A stretch of 64,000 bases of DNA. It comes from Bog-756 sp963718405 (GTDB lineage Bacteria; Actinomycetota; Acidimicrobiia; Acidimicrobiales; RAAP-2). A program made the position numbers and the translations under genes. The stretch is from the NCBI GenBank assembly GCA_963718405.1, contig CAVQYZ010000005.1, forward strand, positions 806,001-870,000, written 5' to 3'. The notes under the pieces are model-generated. The model was not told where the DNA came from. It did not search any database and saw nothing but the letters and a program-made list of their open reading frames with translations. Numbering within the stretch: position 1 is the stretch's first letter; each line of letters starts with the position of its first letter. This document shows, in pieces, positions 1-8,435 of this stretch.

Positions 1-828
1 CAGAGCCGCAGTCCTCATCGGCCCGGGCCTGAAGACCAGGATGCCGATGGCCAGCTCTACCGCCACGGTGACCACCGTGGCCACTGGCCCGGCTCCATGC
101 GCCGCCGAAGCCAGGCCCCGGTCGATGGCCGCCAGCCACGACGGCACGGTGGACGCATCGCTGGTCAGCTGAGCGGCGATGGCTCCCGACGAGACGTTGG
201 CCGGCAGGACGCTCAACACCCCGCTGCCTACCCACAGGATCGCCCACACACCGAGCGTCCACCCCGGCAGGAGCTCGCGCCGCCGGGCTTCGTGATCCGA
301 CCCGGCCGGGCCGGAACCGGGCCATGCCGCCAGAGCCAGCACGGCGTAGAGGAGCGCAGCCCCCGGGGCGCCGGCCAGCGCCGTCGTATGCCAACCGAAG
401 ACTTCGCCGAGGCCCTCGCCGAAGTACCAGACGCCGGCGGCCCAGGCCACGGAGGCCACAACGGCCAGCCGCGCCGTGCGCCGGAACAGGAATGCCAGCC
501 CCAGGGCCAGCTGGACGGAGGCGAATACGCCGTTGAAGAGGGCCGGATGCCCGGCGATCAACCGGGCGTTCCACCCCACGGCGCCGGCTACGAAGCCGGG
601 CTGACCGGCCGCCGACGGGGCGATGATCGACGTGGCAAATCCCTTGGTGAACATGAACGACTGCAACTGGAGGGCCCCGTCGAGTAGCCAGACCAGGCCG
701 AGCGCCCAGCGCAGCGAACGGCGGGAGAAGAGGCCGGCGCCAAGCCGACCGGCGCTCTGTTCCGCCGGCTGGTGATAGGACGGCTCCGCGGCTTCAACAG
801 CCGGCGGGAGCAAGGTGCGGGTCACCAC
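1..828 (-). CDS. Polytopic membrane protein, 3' end cut by window edge
   Basis: The frame is open from a GTG at 828 to the window edge (276 codons), so the C-terminus is missing. GAGG lies seven bases before the GTG in 'GAGGTTCATTC', which fixes the start. The protein has a short soluble N-terminus, a membrane segment near residues 33-50 ('LRWALGLVWLLDGALQLQ'), then hydrophobic segments near residues 90-115, 120-135 and 140-165, and a further pair after the charged 'HEARRRELLPGW' loop. This looks like an actinobacterial family of small integral membrane proteins with a 'WLLDGALQLQ' N-terminus, usually annotated only as hypothetical or DoxX-like. I recognise no catalytic motif. The next gene upstream on the same strand begins far away, so this is probably its own transcription unit. 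Confidence that it is a real gene is high; its function is unknown. Confidence 0.8.
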   Translation of the reverse strand, partial: MVTRTLLPPAVEAAEPSYHQPAEQSAGRLGAGLFSRRSLRWALGLVWLLDGALQLQSFMFTKGFATSIIAPSAAGQPGFVAGAVGWNARLIAGHPALFNGVFASVQLALGLAFLFRRTARLAVVASVAWAAGVWYFGEGLGEVFGWHTTALAGAPGAALLYAVLALAAWPGSGPAGSDHEARRRELLPGWTLGVWAILWVGSGVLSVLPANVSSGAIAAQLTSDASTVPSWLAAIDRGLASAAHGAGPVATVVTVAVELAIGILVFRPGPMRTAAL

Positions 829-949
829 GAATGAACCTCGATTCGGTCGTTGGGGTGGACCTCGGGTTACCGGTGAAGATGTGGCAGAGAACGGCGTGGG
901 GTGGGAAGAACCTTCCTTCCCACCCCACGAACGCTCTCCGATGGGCGAC

Positions 950-3293
950 TCAGGCAGCCGACCCGAAGAAGGGCATGCCCTCTCCCGGAGGACTGAAGGT
1001 GAAGACCCCTCCGTCCGAGGCCACGAGCCAGTAGCCGTCATAGGAGTTGTTGTTGAGCCCGGCGATGACCGGCTTGTTCAGCGGAGTGCCCCCCATCGAT
1101 CCGTAGAACGGAGCGTTGAAGGAGAACACCCCACCATCGGAGGCCACCAGTCGGTACCCGCTGCCGTCAGACACCGGGGCGATGCCCACCACCGGCTGGT
1201 TGAGGACGATGGCTCCGGTCGATCCGTAGAACGGAGCGTTGAAGGAGAACACGCCACCATCGGAGGCCACCAACCAGTAGCCACCGGTGGCCCGGTCGAG
1301 GCTCAGGCCGACGACCGGCTTGTTGAGCGGTGTGCCACCCATGGAGCCCTGGAACGCAGCATCGAAGGAGAACACGCCCCCGTCCGAGGCCACCAGCCAG
1401 TAGCCGGTTCCATTGAGGGTGGCGGTCATGCCGACGATGGGCTTGTTCAAGGGGGTTCCTCCCATCGATCCGAGGTAGGGAGCGTTGAAGGAGAACACAC
1501 CACCGTCGGCGGCCACCAACCAGTAGCCCCCGGTGTTCCGGTCGACGGCCATGCCGACGATGGGCTGATTGAGATGGACTCCGGTCAGGGCGCCGTAGCA
1601 GGTGGCTGCACCGAATGCGGCCACATCACCCTGGGCGTCGACCTCGTAGTACCCGCTGCCGTCATCCAGAGCGGCACCTCCGACCACAGAGCCCGAAGGC
1701 AGGTGGGTCATGCAGTTTGTCTGGGTCGGACCCGGAGTCGGAGCGCTTCCGCCCGGAAGGGTTTGGAACCACAGGTAGGCGTTGGTGGGGACTTCGCCGA
1801 CACCGTCGACGCCGATACCACTCCCGGACGCATTCTCCAGGGCCTTCACCGAAGCGTAGTTCTTGGCGCTCTCCACGGCGTCCAGTCCCTTGGCCGAGGT
1901 GACCGGAATGACGATCACGTTCCACCACTCCGGCTGGTCACCGTTGCGGGTGGTCAGCAGGTGGTCGTGGCCGGGAAGGGGCACGTTGTCCAACGACGCC
2001 GTCGGGGCACCGAGGACCGCGGCCAACTGGGAGAGGTCGATGGTTGCCGGGTGGTCGATGCAGGTGATGGCACCTGAACACTGGACGTAGGGCACGGCCG
2101 GACTCGTGTACAGCGGGACCGGGATGTACAGCGGGTCGATCTGGCTGTTGGTCCGGGTCGGGGTGGGTGGCGTCCGGTCGGACACGCCCGGGCGGAACCG
2201 ACGTCGGGTCCGAGCCGGCTTCACAGCCGGACGAGGAGTGGACCTTCACCGATGTGGTTCCGCAGTAGTAGGGCTCGGTGTAGAGGGCCTCGACATCCTG
2301 ACCGTCGATCCAGTCGCGACTGATCCCGATGCCCTGGCAGTTCGGAGCCGTGGCCCCGCAGTCGTTCTTCAAGTTGTTGAAGGTCGTGCCCGACTCCACC
2401 TGGCTGGCCGGCGGTGCTCCGGGGGCAGACGCCACGGCCGGGCCCGGAGGCGCCGTGGCCGTCAGATCTGCGGCCATGGATTTCGACTCGGTGCCCGCCA
2501 GCACCTGGAAGAACAGGAACACATTGGTGGGGACGGAGACCGCGGTATTGGCCTTGACCGCCGCATTGATGGCCCCGACGCTCGTCAGCTTGTTGAAGGT
2601 GGCGGGGTCAGCCGTAGCGATGACCTGAACGTTCCACCAGGTCGGGAGCCCGTCGTTGCGGGTGCCGACGATGTGGTTGTGGGCCGGGATGGCGACGTTG
2701 GAGACGCTGGCCGCCGATGGGTCCCCGGGCAGGGCCGAGTGGATGCGGGACAGGTCGATGGTCGGAGGGTGATCGATGCAGACCGCCGTGGCCGTGCACT
2801 GGGTGGCCGGCGCATTGGCAAAGAGCGGCACGGCGATGTAGAGGGTGTCACCGTGGGTGGTGTTGCCGAGCGACGTACCCGAGTTCCCGGCCGACCCCGC
2901 GCTCGGTGAGGAGGATGGGCCCGCCCCTGCTTCGCATCCGGTCTTCGCCGCGGAGCTCACGTTGGCGTCGCAGTAGTAGTTCTCGCTGTAGAGCAGGTCC
3001 ACGTTGGTGCCGTTGTAGTACCCGTTGGACTCGCCCACCTGCCCGCAGGTGGGGGCATCGTTCCCACAGTTGTACTGCAAGGGGTCGATGGTCGTCCCGT
3101 TGTTGCCGTTCGGGGCAGGATCCTGTACAGCGTGGGAAGTGGCGGCACCGGCGGTGGCGGTGGCGGTCAGAGCCGATCCCGCGCCGAACAGCATCACGGT
3201 CACCACGGCGATCGCCACGACGAGCAGCTGCTTGGTGCGGGATCTTCCCGGTGGAACAGATCGGATGTGCGGATCGGTCGGCTGTCGAAACAT
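950..3293 (-). CDS. Secreted protein: duplicated N-terminal domain plus six-repeat propeller-like tail (frameshifted)
   Basis: The start is ATG 3293, preceded by GAGGTGA six bases upstream, followed by a signal peptide ('KQLLVVAIAVVTVMLFGAGSA', cleavage near 'AGAA'). Two copies of a domain follow, each with paired cysteines, 'CIDHPPTIDLS'/'CIDHPATIDLS', 'HNHIVGTRN'/'HDHLLTTRN' and 'WWNV'. After them come six units of about 41 residues built around 'GYWLVASDGGVFSF', a repeat common in secreted actinobacterial proteins and thought to fold as a beta-propeller. The frame changes near 2180: the stretch after 'SVPPG' continues one base out of frame, and dropping one G from the GGG run restores 'VPPGVSDRTPP'. 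Domain 2 is therefore split between two frames. I treat this as one gene with an indel, more likely an error than real decay because the sequence is conserved on both sides. Its role is unknown; a surface adhesion or scaffold function is only a guess. Confidence 0.75.
953..1687 (-). repeat. Six 123-bp (41-residue) propeller repeats inside the secreted protein
   Basis: Six consecutive coding units of 42, 41, 41, 41, 41 and 39 residues cover the C-terminal 245 residues. Each contains 'GYWLVASDGGVFSF' or a close variant and ends in 'LNKP' or 'LNQP'. Units 2-5 are the most alike; the first ('GYYEVDAQGDVAAF') and last are divergent caps. Six such units fit a single small beta-propeller; the fold is inferred. 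Confidence 0.8.
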
Positions 3294-3521
3294 GTAGGTC
3301 ACCTCACTCTGGAGACGGGCGCCTCCGGGTGACTGTTCGTTACCGATGGGCGAGCGGATGTTGTCGCCGGGCCGACGTGGGCCGTCGTAAGCCCACGTGC
3401 CGGCAACGTATGTGGGGTGATTGGAGGGAGAATCCCAGCCCACACGGTCCGTGCCCCTTCTCACCGGGTCGATGGTCCGGTCCGGCCGCGGCCCGGCGGC
3501 GGGGCCACGCCGACGCCACCG

Positions 3522-3953
3522 CTACTGGGCCCGGGTCCAGCTTTCGGGGACCGCGCCGTCGAGGAACTCGCGTCGGTGGACGAAGCGCCACCGGCCGTCG
3601 ACCACCCCGTAGCGGTCGAGGTAACGCCCCCAGTGGTCCACTCCGGTGCCACTGAGGACCTGGTAGTAGCAGCGCGATGTTGCTTCGTCGGGGCCGGCCA
3701 CATCGATCTGGAGGGTGCTGGTGTGGTGTCGCACCATGATGGGCTCCGGCCCGCTGGTCACCATCTCGGCTGCTCCGGTGAAGATGGTCCGGATCTCATC
3801 CCGCCCCCGATAGGGGCGTCCGTCGAGCTCCATGACCGCGTCAGGGGCGAAGCACTCGAGGACCTGTTCGAAGCGGCCCGAGTCGGCGTTGGCGTTGTAC
3901 CGGGCCACCAGGTCCCGGATGCTCTCCCTGGCCACCAACTCCCACAGTTCCAT
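3522..3953 (-). CDS. SnoaL-like / NTF2-fold protein
   Basis: A 143-residue protein starting at an ATG with AGAGGGG upstream ('GAGAGGGGACCGATG'). The N-terminal helix 'IRDLVARYNANADSGRFEQVLECFAPDAVMEL', read in parts, followed by 'GRPYRGRDEIRTIF' and a C-terminal strand 'WRFVHRREFLDG', is the typical SnoaL_4 / nuclear transport factor 2-like layout used by small cyclases, dehydratases and isomerases. The pocket histidines are present ('VRHHTSTLQIDV'). The substrate cannot be read from the sequence. The small gene at 3997-4221 lies 43 bases upstream on the same strand and may be cotranscribed. The family is confident; the specific activity is not. Confidence 0.85.
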   Translation of the reverse strand: MELWELVARESIRDLVARYNANADSGRFEQVLECFAPDAVMELDGRPYRGRDEIRTIFTGAAEMVTSGPEPIMVRHHTSTLQIDVAGPDEATSRCYYQVLSGTGVDHWGRYLDRYGVVDGRWRFVHRREFLDGAVPESWTRAQ

Positions 3954-3996
3954 CGGTCCCCTCTCGTCCGGGGGAGAAGCTAGCGCGGGCCGTCGG

Positions 3997-4221
3997 TCAG
4001 ACGGCCTGGCCCAGGCTCTTGTGCCACCAGTAGTCCTTCTGCACGGCCAGGATCGAGATCTTCTCCTCGAGCCGCTTCACCGTGGCCTCGTGCTCCGACC
4101 GCGAGATCCACTCGAACTCCAGGCCGGCGGCAACCTCGTCGTCGCTGAGCGGCCGCAACGAGGAATGCGGCCCCGGTTCTTGATCCGTGAGGGAGTGAGT
4201 CGACGTAGTGAGGGTCTCCAT
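3997..4221 (-). CDS. Small hypothetical protein with charged C-terminal helix
   Basis: I choose the ATG at 4221 ('METLTTSTHSLTDQ'), giving about 74 residues; the frame stays open to an upstream start at 4320 that would add 33 unconvincing residues. The C-terminal half 'SEHEATVKRLEEKISILAVQ' should form an amphipathic or coiled-coil helix, followed by 'WWHKSLGQAV'. No family is recognised. It sits directly upstream of the SnoaL-like gene on the same strand. The start is uncertain because no clear ribosome-binding site is present. Confidence 0.45.
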   Translation of the reverse strand: METLTTSTHSLTDQEPGPHSSLRPLSDDEVAAGLEFEWISRSEHEATVKRLEEKISILAVQKDYWWHKSLGQAV

Positions 4222-4441
4222 GCTTGATGAGAGTATGAAGCCGCTCGGTGAACCACCTGTGTGCTTTCGTAGAGCCACCTGTGCATCCCTTCGGCCCGCG
4301 GGCGATCGAGCAGGGGTCATCTGGTATTCCGACCTCGGGTAGTTGCTCGGACCCGGGCGGAGACCGATGGACCCGTCACCCTTCGTATCGTCGGGGATCC
4401 CGGTGGGCTTTAGCTGCGGCGGCCTTCAGCCGCGGCGGGCT

Positions 4442-5248
4442 TCAGTCCCCGCTGGGCTCCAGGGGTGCCGCCGGCACCTGGATCGACGGGGCCTCGGTGC
4501 CACCGTCGATCTCGAAGACCTTGCCGGTGACCCACGACGAGGCTTCCGAAACCAGGTACAGCACGGCACAGGCGATGTCCTCGGGCTGGCCGGGCCGCTG
4601 CATGGGGGTGCCCTCGACGAACTGGCGACGCAGGCCGTCATCGGTCAGCACGACCTCGAGCGACCTGGTGGCCACCCCGCCCACGTCGATGGCGTTGACC
4701 CGGACCCGCGGCGCCAGCTCGGGGGCGATGTTCCGGGTCATACGGTCCAGAGCGGCCTTGGCCGACCCGTAGGCCACGAACATGGTCTGGGTCATGCTGG
4801 CCGAGCGCGACGAGATGTTGACCACGGCCCCTCGGCCCACGGTGTCGACCATCTGGCGGGCGGCCAGCTTGGTGAGGGTCAGCGGCGCCGTGACGTTGAA
4901 GGCGAACGTCCGCGCCATGAAGCCCTCACTGGTGTCCATGGCCGCCCGGGGCATGGCCCCGCCGGCGTTGTTGACCAGGATGTCCAGTCGACCGAACTCC
5001 TCCACCGCCGCCGAGATCAGATCCGCACAGGCCTGGGCATCGAGCACGTCGGTGGGCACCACCAGGGCCCGTCGACCGATAGACCGGACCTGTCCGGCCA
5101 CCTCCTCCAGATCCGACACGGTCCGCGCCGCCAGCACCACGTCCGCTCCGGCCTCGGCCAGACCGATGGCGATCCCCCGACCGATGCCCAGCCCGGCTCC
5201 GGTGACCACGGCCACCCGGTCCTCGACGGCGAACCGGTCGAGGATCAC
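4442..5248 (-). CDS. Short-chain dehydrogenase/reductase (SDR)
   Basis: A 268-residue classical SDR. The NAD(P)-binding motif is 'TGAGLGIGRG' near residue 17, 'NNAG' is near residue 93, the catalytic Ser is in 'VNISSRSAS' and the catalytic pair is in 'YGSAK' (Tyr-x-x-x-Lys). 'AARTVSDLEE' after beta-2 favours NADP(H), since an Arg follows the strand. Its ATG overlaps the stop of the upstream gene (ATGA at 5245-5248), so the two are translationally coupled. The partner is a DapB-like dehydrogenase, so the pair probably serves one catabolic route for a hydroxy or keto compound. The substrate is unknown. Confidence 0.9.
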   Translation of the reverse strand: MILDRFAVEDRVAVVTGAGLGIGRGIAIGLAEAGADVVLAARTVSDLEEVAGQVRSIGRRALVVPTDVLDAQACADLISAAVEEFGRLDILVNNAGGAMPRAAMDTSEGFMARTFAFNVTAPLTLTKLAARQMVDTVGRGAVVNISSRSASMTQTMFVAYGSAKAALDRMTRNIAPELAPRVRVNAIDVGGVATRSLEVVLTDDGLRRQFVEGTPMQRPGQPEDIACAVLYLVSEASSWVTGKVFEIDGGTEAPSIQVPAAPLEPSGD

Positions 5249-6336
5249 CGGTCGCTCGGGCTCCGGTCGGCCGACCGGTTCCGGTGGAGGCCCGGGGCGG
5301 CCCGTCCCGCCACCAGGGGCAGGTCGAGGTAGGTGAGCAGGCCGGGCCGGGCCTCACATACGTAGGGAATGGCGTTGACCAGGTGCAGGGCGGTGGCCAC
5401 GATGCCGGGGTTTCGCACCAGACCGGCCTCGACACTGATCGGGTGCAGCTTCTTGAAGGTGACCAGACAGTCGGGGTCACCGGTGATCTCGACCTCGAAG
5501 CGCTCGCCGGCCGCACCGAACTCCCAGGCCGGGTCGAGGTGCTCTTGGCCCATGAGCCAGTTGACCGCCGCGGTGACCACCGGTTCCCCGTCCACCAGGC
5601 CCTCCCACCGGAACCGTTGGGCCGCCACCGTGCCGGGCTGGATGGGGCCGATGGGCGAGTCGATGGGCGAGGTGGCCACGGCCATCTCGTGGGTGGTGCG
5701 CAGTTGGTCGTCGAGGTCGAAGCCCAGTTCGGCCGCCACCATGTACAGCGACTGGCGGAAGCCCGCTCCGAGGGCCTCGGTCATGATGCTGGCGCTGGCC
5801 TCCTCGGGGGACTTGCCGAACAGCATCCAGTCGCGGACCACATCCTGGGCGCCGTAGGTGCGGATGTCCGAGAACTCCTCGGCGCGGACGTGGGTGATGG
5901 AACCCGACAGGGCCGACACCATCAGCGGGAAGCGCTCGGTGATCCCCCCGGGGTGGATCCCGGTCCCGTGCAGGGTGACACCGGCGCCACGGGCCACGGC
6001 GTCCATCCGCTCCCGCTCATCGGGCGGTGGATAGAACCAGCCGAGCGGGGTGACCACGTTCTTGCCCGACTCCAGGATGGCGGTCACCACGGTGGGGTCG
6101 GCCATGAACGGGCTGTAGATGACACACTCGGCCTCGGTGGCCAGCAGGGCGGCCATGTCGGTGGTGCCGACCACACCGAGGGGGTCCCGGCCCACCAGGG
6201 TGCCCAGATCGACACCCTCCTTGGACGGGCTGTGGACCCAGGCTCCCACCAGCTCGAGGTCGGGATGATCGAGCACCCCCTCTATGGCGGCCCGCCCCAC
6301 CGCCCCCGTAGCCCACTGGATCACTCGTTGGGTCAT
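5245..6336 (-). CDS. DapB-like NAD(P)H-dependent dehydrogenase (amine dehydrogenase family)
   Basis: A 363-residue protein with an N-terminal Rossmann motif 'QWATGAVGRAAIEGVL' and the dihydrodipicolinate-reductase-like N-domain. Proteins of this layout ('GKNVVTPLGWFYPP', 'GTGIHPGGITER') are annotated as NAD(P)H-dependent amine dehydrogenases related to 2,4-diaminopentanoate dehydrogenase, and in actinobacteria often sit in lipid or sterol catabolism loci. The length is normal for the family. GAGG precedes the ATG by about ten bases. The SDR gene follows with a 4-base overlap. True lysine-pathway DapB is shorter (about 250 residues), which argues against that role. The exact substrate is unknown. 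Confidence 0.82.
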   Translation of the reverse strand: MTQRVIQWATGAVGRAAIEGVLDHPDLELVGAWVHSPSKEGVDLGTLVGRDPLGVVGTTDMAALLATEAECVIYSPFMADPTVVTAILESGKNVVTPLGWFYPPPDERERMDAVARGAGVTLHGTGIHPGGITERFPLMVSALSGSITHVRAEEFSDIRTYGAQDVVRDWMLFGKSPEEASASIMTEALGAGFRQSLYMVAAELGFDLDDQLRTTHEMAVATSPIDSPIGPIQPGTVAAQRFRWEGLVDGEPVVTAAVNWLMGQEHLDPAWEFGAAGERFEVEITGDPDCLVTFKKLHPISVEAGLVRNPGIVATALHLVNAIPYVCEARPGLLTYLDLPLVAGRAAPGLHRNRSADRSPSDR

Positions 6337-6439
6337 CGCTCAACATCCTCTGCTCGGTGGGTCCGGCCTGCCATCCGGAATGATGCCACGGGACACCTCC
6401 TCACCGGCCTGCGGACCCCGAGGCACAGAGCCCGGAGGG

Positions 6440-6451
6440 TAGGGTCTGGCC
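6440..6451 (+). promoter_or_regulatory. Candidate -10 element for a leaderless yceH transcript
   Basis: TAGGGT (6440-6445) is followed by exactly six bases and then the GTG start at 6452. That spacing puts transcription start at or next to the initiation codon. The same geometry recurs at several other genes in the window. Confidence 0.45.
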
Positions 6452-7165
6452 GTGATCATCACGGCCGAGGCGGGTCGGGTACTCGGGTGCCTGGTGGAGA
6501 AGGAACGCACCACGCCCCAGCAGTACCCGCTCACCCTCAACGCCCTCACTCTCGCCTGCAACCAGGCCACCAACCGCGACCCGGTGGTGACCCTGGAGGA
6601 GTCCGATGTCCTGGTGGCCCTGGACGCGCTCCGCCAGGAGCACCTGGTCCGGGTGGTCCTTCCCTCCCATGGGCGGTCGGTGAACCGCTACCGCCACGTG
6701 ATGGACGAGTTCTTGAGCATCGACACCCGAGGCGCAGCATTGGTGGCCCTGTTGATGTTGAGGGGACCGCAGACCCCGGGGGAGCTGCGGGCCCGGGTGG
6801 AGCGGATGGCCGACATGCCGACGGTGGCCAGTGTGCAGGTGCAGCTGGATCTCTTGGCTGCTCACCCCGAGGGACTGGTGAGTCTGCTGCCGCGTCGTCC
6901 GGGCCAGAAAGAGGACCGCTGGCAGCAACACCTGGCCCAGCCGTTCGTGGGCAGCGCCGAACCGGCGCCCGACGGGGCCACCGACGCCAATGCACCCGAT
7001 GCCCACCCTCTCGAGCCCACGGCCACGGCCACGGCCACCGGCTCCGACACCCCGGCGCCATCGGGTGAGATCGAAGCCCTCCGGGCCGAGGTGGCGACCC
7101 TCCGGGCCTCGCTCGCCGAACTCAGCGCATCCTTCGACGAGCTTCGGCGGAGCCTCGGGGGCTGA
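6452..7165 (+). CDS. yceH: YceH / DUF480 family winged-helix protein
   Basis: A 237-residue protein with the conserved DUF480 core: 'RVLGCLVEKERTTPQQYPLT' at residues 9-28, 'LNALTLACNQATNRDPV', 'RYRHV' and 'RGPQTPGELRAR'. Known structures of the family show two winged-helix domains, but the cellular role is unestablished. After the core (about residue 165) there is a low-complexity linker with 'TATATATGS' from a GGCCAC repeat, then a C-terminal coiled coil 'EIEALRAEVATLRASLAEL' ending at 237. A GTG start at 6452 fits a leaderless transcript. It stands alone, convergent with the YceI gene. Confidence 0.9.
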   Translation: MIITAEAGRVLGCLVEKERTTPQQYPLTLNALTLACNQATNRDPVVTLEESDVLVALDALRQEHLVRVVLPSHGRSVNRYRHVMDEFLSIDTRGAALVALLMLRGPQTPGELRARVERMADMPTVASVQVQLDLLAAHPEGLVSLLPRRPGQKEDRWQQHLAQPFVGSAEPAPDGATDANAPDAHPLEPTATATATGSDTPAPSGEIEALRAEVATLRASLAELSASFDELRRSLGG

Positions 7166-7208
7166 CCCTCGGCGGGCACCAGGCAGCCGGCCCATCGCCG
7201 GCCGCCGG

Positions 7209-7733
7209 TCACTCCTTGACGAAGTGGGCCTTGATGACCAGGTGGTTGGCCAGACCGGCACCCAACTTGGACCACGTCAGACCCCACTCGCTGCGGTCGA
7301 TGTCGACCTCGGCATCGACCGTCCCATGGCCACCGGTCACATCCACGGAGGCCAGCACGGTCAGAGGACGGGACTGGCCGTGAATGGTCAGGCTTCCGGT
7401 CAACTCCACCTGCCCCGGGGACACAGGCCGGGCGCCCGTGGCCGCAAAGACAATGGTCGGATACTTCACCACCTCGAAGAAGTCTTCGGTCCGCAGGTGG
7501 GCATCGCGCTTCTTGTTGTGGGTGTCGAACGAGGTGGCGTCGAGTACGAGGGTCCCGCTCAGAGCGCCGTCGCTACCGATGTCGGCGCGCCCCTCGATGG
7601 CTTTGACGGTCCCTTTGACCTTCACCACCCACATGGCCTTGGTGTGGAACTCGACCGACGTACGGGCCGGGTCGAGGATCCACGTCCCGGCGTAGGTGGT
7701 CAGGTCGGTGACGTTCTGGTCGCTGAGTGTCAT
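7209..7733 (-). CDS. YceI family lipid-binding protein
   Basis: A 174-residue lipocalin-like YceI domain covering the whole protein: 'WILDPARTSVEFHTKAMWVV' at the N-terminus, 'KKRDAHLRTEDFFEVVKYPT' in the middle and 'LTIHGQSRPLTV' near residue 135. Characterised family members bind polyisoprenoid chains. No signal peptide is visible, so it is probably cytoplasmic, as in many actinobacterial copies. GGGAGG six bases before the ATG is an excellent ribosome-binding site. It is divergent from a MarR regulator across a 117-base gap, a common pairing that suggests direct control by that regulator. Confidence 0.92.
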   Translation of the reverse strand: MTLSDQNVTDLTTYAGTWILDPARTSVEFHTKAMWVVKVKGTVKAIEGRADIGSDGALSGTLVLDATSFDTHNKKRDAHLRTEDFFEVVKYPTIVFAATGARPVSPGQVELTGSLTIHGQSRPLTVLASVDVTGGHGTVDAEVDIDRSEWGLTWSKLGAGLANHLVIKAHFVKE

Positions 7734-7803
7734 TCATTTCCTCCCGGTGGCCGACCGGCGTCGGGCGGACGTGGTCGCTCAACTACATGTTACCGCAATA
7801 ATT

Positions 7804-7818
7804 TGGTTATCAAAACCA
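7804..7818. promoter_or_regulatory. Candidate MarR operator: TGGTT-n5-AACCA
   Basis: This inverted repeat lies in a short AT-rich island (7790-7826) of an otherwise GC-rich 117-base gap between the divergent YceI and MarR genes. The arms are 7804-7808 and 7814-7818. Size and position suit a MarR dimer site repressing both genes. The binding is inferred. Confidence 0.45.
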
Positions 7819-7838
7819 TTCTATATCCCCTGCGGCAC

Positions 7839-7850
7839 TAGAGTGAGTCG
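7839..7850 (+). promoter_or_regulatory. Candidate -10 element for a leaderless marR-type transcript
   Basis: TAGAGT (7839-7844) is followed by six bases and the GTG at 7851, the spacing expected when transcription begins at the start codon. The palindrome at 7804-7818 lies just upstream, where a bound repressor would cover the -35 region. Confidence 0.45.
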
Positions 7851-8435
7851 GTGATCGCCAAACGCCGAACGCGTCAGGACGGGCTCGACCGCGGGGCCGG
7901 TGCCGGTGCCGGCACCGAAGCCACCGTCGGCTCCGGGTCCGACCGGATACCTCTGGTTGACTCCGGAGATGCCGACGGATGCACCGTGCACGAGGGCATG
8001 AGGAAGCTCGTCCAGTTGCTGCCACGGGTCATGCGGGGCATGCGGCGGCGACCAGAGGAGCCCGTCGTCCTGGCGGGGGTCACCCTCGGACCGCGTCACG
8101 GCTCGGTGCTGGCCCTGGTTGACGAGCGACCGGCCACCGTAGGCGCGCTGGCCGCCGATCTCGATCTCAACTTGGCCACGGTCAGCGGGCTCGTAGCCGA
8201 ACTGGAGCGGGTCGGGTTCGTGGAACGCTCGGCCGATCCTGCCGACCGGCGGCGGACCATCGTCAGGATCGCCCCGGGAAGTGAGGAGGTGGTCGAAGCC
8301 TGGATGGAAGGGGCGAGCGCCCCGATCGTCCGCGCCCTCCAGCACCTGAGCCCCGAGGAACGGGGCACGTTCATCAAAGCCATGAACTACCTCGAAGCCG
8401 AGCTCAACTCGGCCCCGGGCACCGTCGTCACCTGA
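7851..8435 (+). CDS. MarR family transcriptional regulator
   Basis: A 194-residue protein. Residues 1-48 are Gly/Ala-rich and poorly conserved. The MarR winged helix follows: 'PRHGSVLALVDERPATVGAL', recognition helix 'LNLATVSGLVAELERVGFVE' and the wing 'RSADPADRRRTIVRIAPG', where the DRR motif is diagnostic. The C-terminal helix completes the dimer interface. An alternative start near residue 50 (ATG in 'EGMRKLVQLL') would remove the low-complexity arm, but the TAGAGT box supports the upstream GTG. The likely target is itself and the divergent YceI gene. Its last bases overlap the end of the converging lipoprotein gene. Confidence 0.88.
   Translation: MIAKRRTRQDGLDRGAGAGAGTEATVGSGSDRIPLVDSGDADGCTVHEGMRKLVQLLPRVMRGMRRRPEEPVVLAGVTLGPRHGSVLALVDERPATVGALAADLDLNLATVSGLVAELERVGFVERSADPADRRRTIVRIAPGSEEVVEAWMEGASAPIVRALQHLSPEERGTFIKAMNYLEAELNSAPGTVVT

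Noticed and set aside
5284..7068. 594-residue plus-strand frame spanning the dehydrogenase and yceH
   Set aside because: It crosses an intergenic region and overlaps two real genes, with Gly/His/Arg-rich translation.
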